NCBI GenBank assembly: GCA_900763245.1
Contig: CAAFJQ010000078.1
Span: 1 to 5,338, forward strand
Reading direction: 5' to 3'
Source: Bacilli bacterium
GTDB lineage: Bacteria; Bacillota_I; Bacilli_A; RFN20; CAG-288
DNA length: 5,338 nt
Below are positions 5,200 to 5,338 of the stretch, piece by piece (within the stretch, counting starts at the first letter, position 1; each line of letters starts with the position of its first letter). The position numbers and the translations under genes are program-made. The notes below the pieces were generated by a model that was not told the DNA's origin, did not search any database, and saw only the letters and a program-made list of their open reading frames with translations.

Positions 5200-5338
5200 T
5201 TATTCGATCTCAAGCTTTCCGGAAGCGACAAGTCTGCCGTCGCGTCTGTCAAAGAGAAGGATGTTGTCGCTCTCGAAGTCGATGTTCACCTTGCTTCCGA
5301 CAGGATAGTCCACTCCGCCGAACACGACGGACGTGAGG
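5200..5338 (-). CDS. ABC transporter ATP-binding protein, C-terminal fragment (TOBE/OB region)
   Basis: The last 45 residues of a gene entering from the right edge, read in the frame LTSVVFGGVDYPVGSKVNID, continuing to a LEIE end and TAA at 5202-5200. The pattern of a vGskVnidF strand, then an NILLFDRRDGRLV segment, is typical of the regulatory TOBE/OB domain closing MalK/UgpC/FbpC/PotA-type import ATPases (compare the family's 'hlFD..tG' segment). The kinase-like gene starts one base after its stop, so the two are translationally coupled, and the pair ends at the terminator 3831-3864. Hand-counted GC is about 54 percent (75 of 139) with many codons ending in C or G, clearly above a 60-base sample of the adjacent kinase gene (37 percent). 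It could be the ATPase of a second importer upstream, or of a repeated copy of the operon seen here. Confidence 0.82.
   Translation of the reverse strand, partial: LTSVVFGGVDYPVGSKVNIDFESDNILLFDRRDGRLVASGKLEIE

Noticed and set aside
3888..5252. A 454-residue version of the kinase starting at TTG 5252
   Set aside because: It would overlap the upstream ATPase coding sequence by 53 bases, begins with TTG, and its extra 18 residues are an out-of-frame reading of the TOBE region. ATG 5198 sits one base after the ATPase stop and is the better start.

Overview
The window looks like chromosomal DNA from a Bacillota (Firmicutes)-type bacterium of low to moderate GC. The signs are strong GGAGG-type ribosome binding sites, a near-consensus TTGACT-17-TATAAT promoter, a catabolite-responsive-element-like operator, a lipoprotein-type substrate-binding protein, and intrinsic terminators with T tracts. 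The genus cannot be fixed from the sequence alone; gut or host-associated Bacillota such as Erysipelotrichia or Lachnospiraceae are only a guess. Every supported gene is on the minus strand, so transcription runs from high to low coordinates.

Layout in the direction of transcription. (1) 5338-5200: the last 45 residues of an ABC transporter ATPase of the MalK/UgpC/FbpC type (C-terminal TOBE/OB region). (2) 5198-3888: a ROK-family sugar kinase-like protein whose ATG lies one base after the ATPase stop. It carries an unusual N-terminal extension of about 130 residues and lacks the usual ROK zinc-site residues. (3) 3864-3831: a strong intrinsic terminator closing that unit. (4) 3830-3462: an AT-rich intergenic region with spaced A-tracts, a near-consensus promoter whose spacer contains a cre/LacI-type operator, and a hairpin at the very start of the predicted mRNA. 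(5) 3461-2088: a lipoprotein substrate-binding protein. (6) 2048-2004: an intercistronic hairpin. (7) 1979-147: a 610-residue fused permease with two ABC permease domains in one chain. (8) 141-1: the first 47 residues of an ABC ATPase, cut by the window edge just after Walker A.

Items 5, 6 and 8 together form one complete importer operon (binding protein, double permease, ATPase). The single-chain double permease is typical of the FbpB/AfuB architecture, often annotated as ferric iron transport. The adjacent ROK kinase-like gene and the catabolite-type operator point instead to a sugar, sugar-phosphate or related organic substrate; the substrate itself is not determined. The window begins and ends inside ABC ATPase genes, and both fragments are more GC-rich than the kinase gene sample I counted. 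This means either two neighbouring importer operons or a tandemly repeated one. I see no CRISPR array, tRNA, rRNA, insertion sequence or phage gene.
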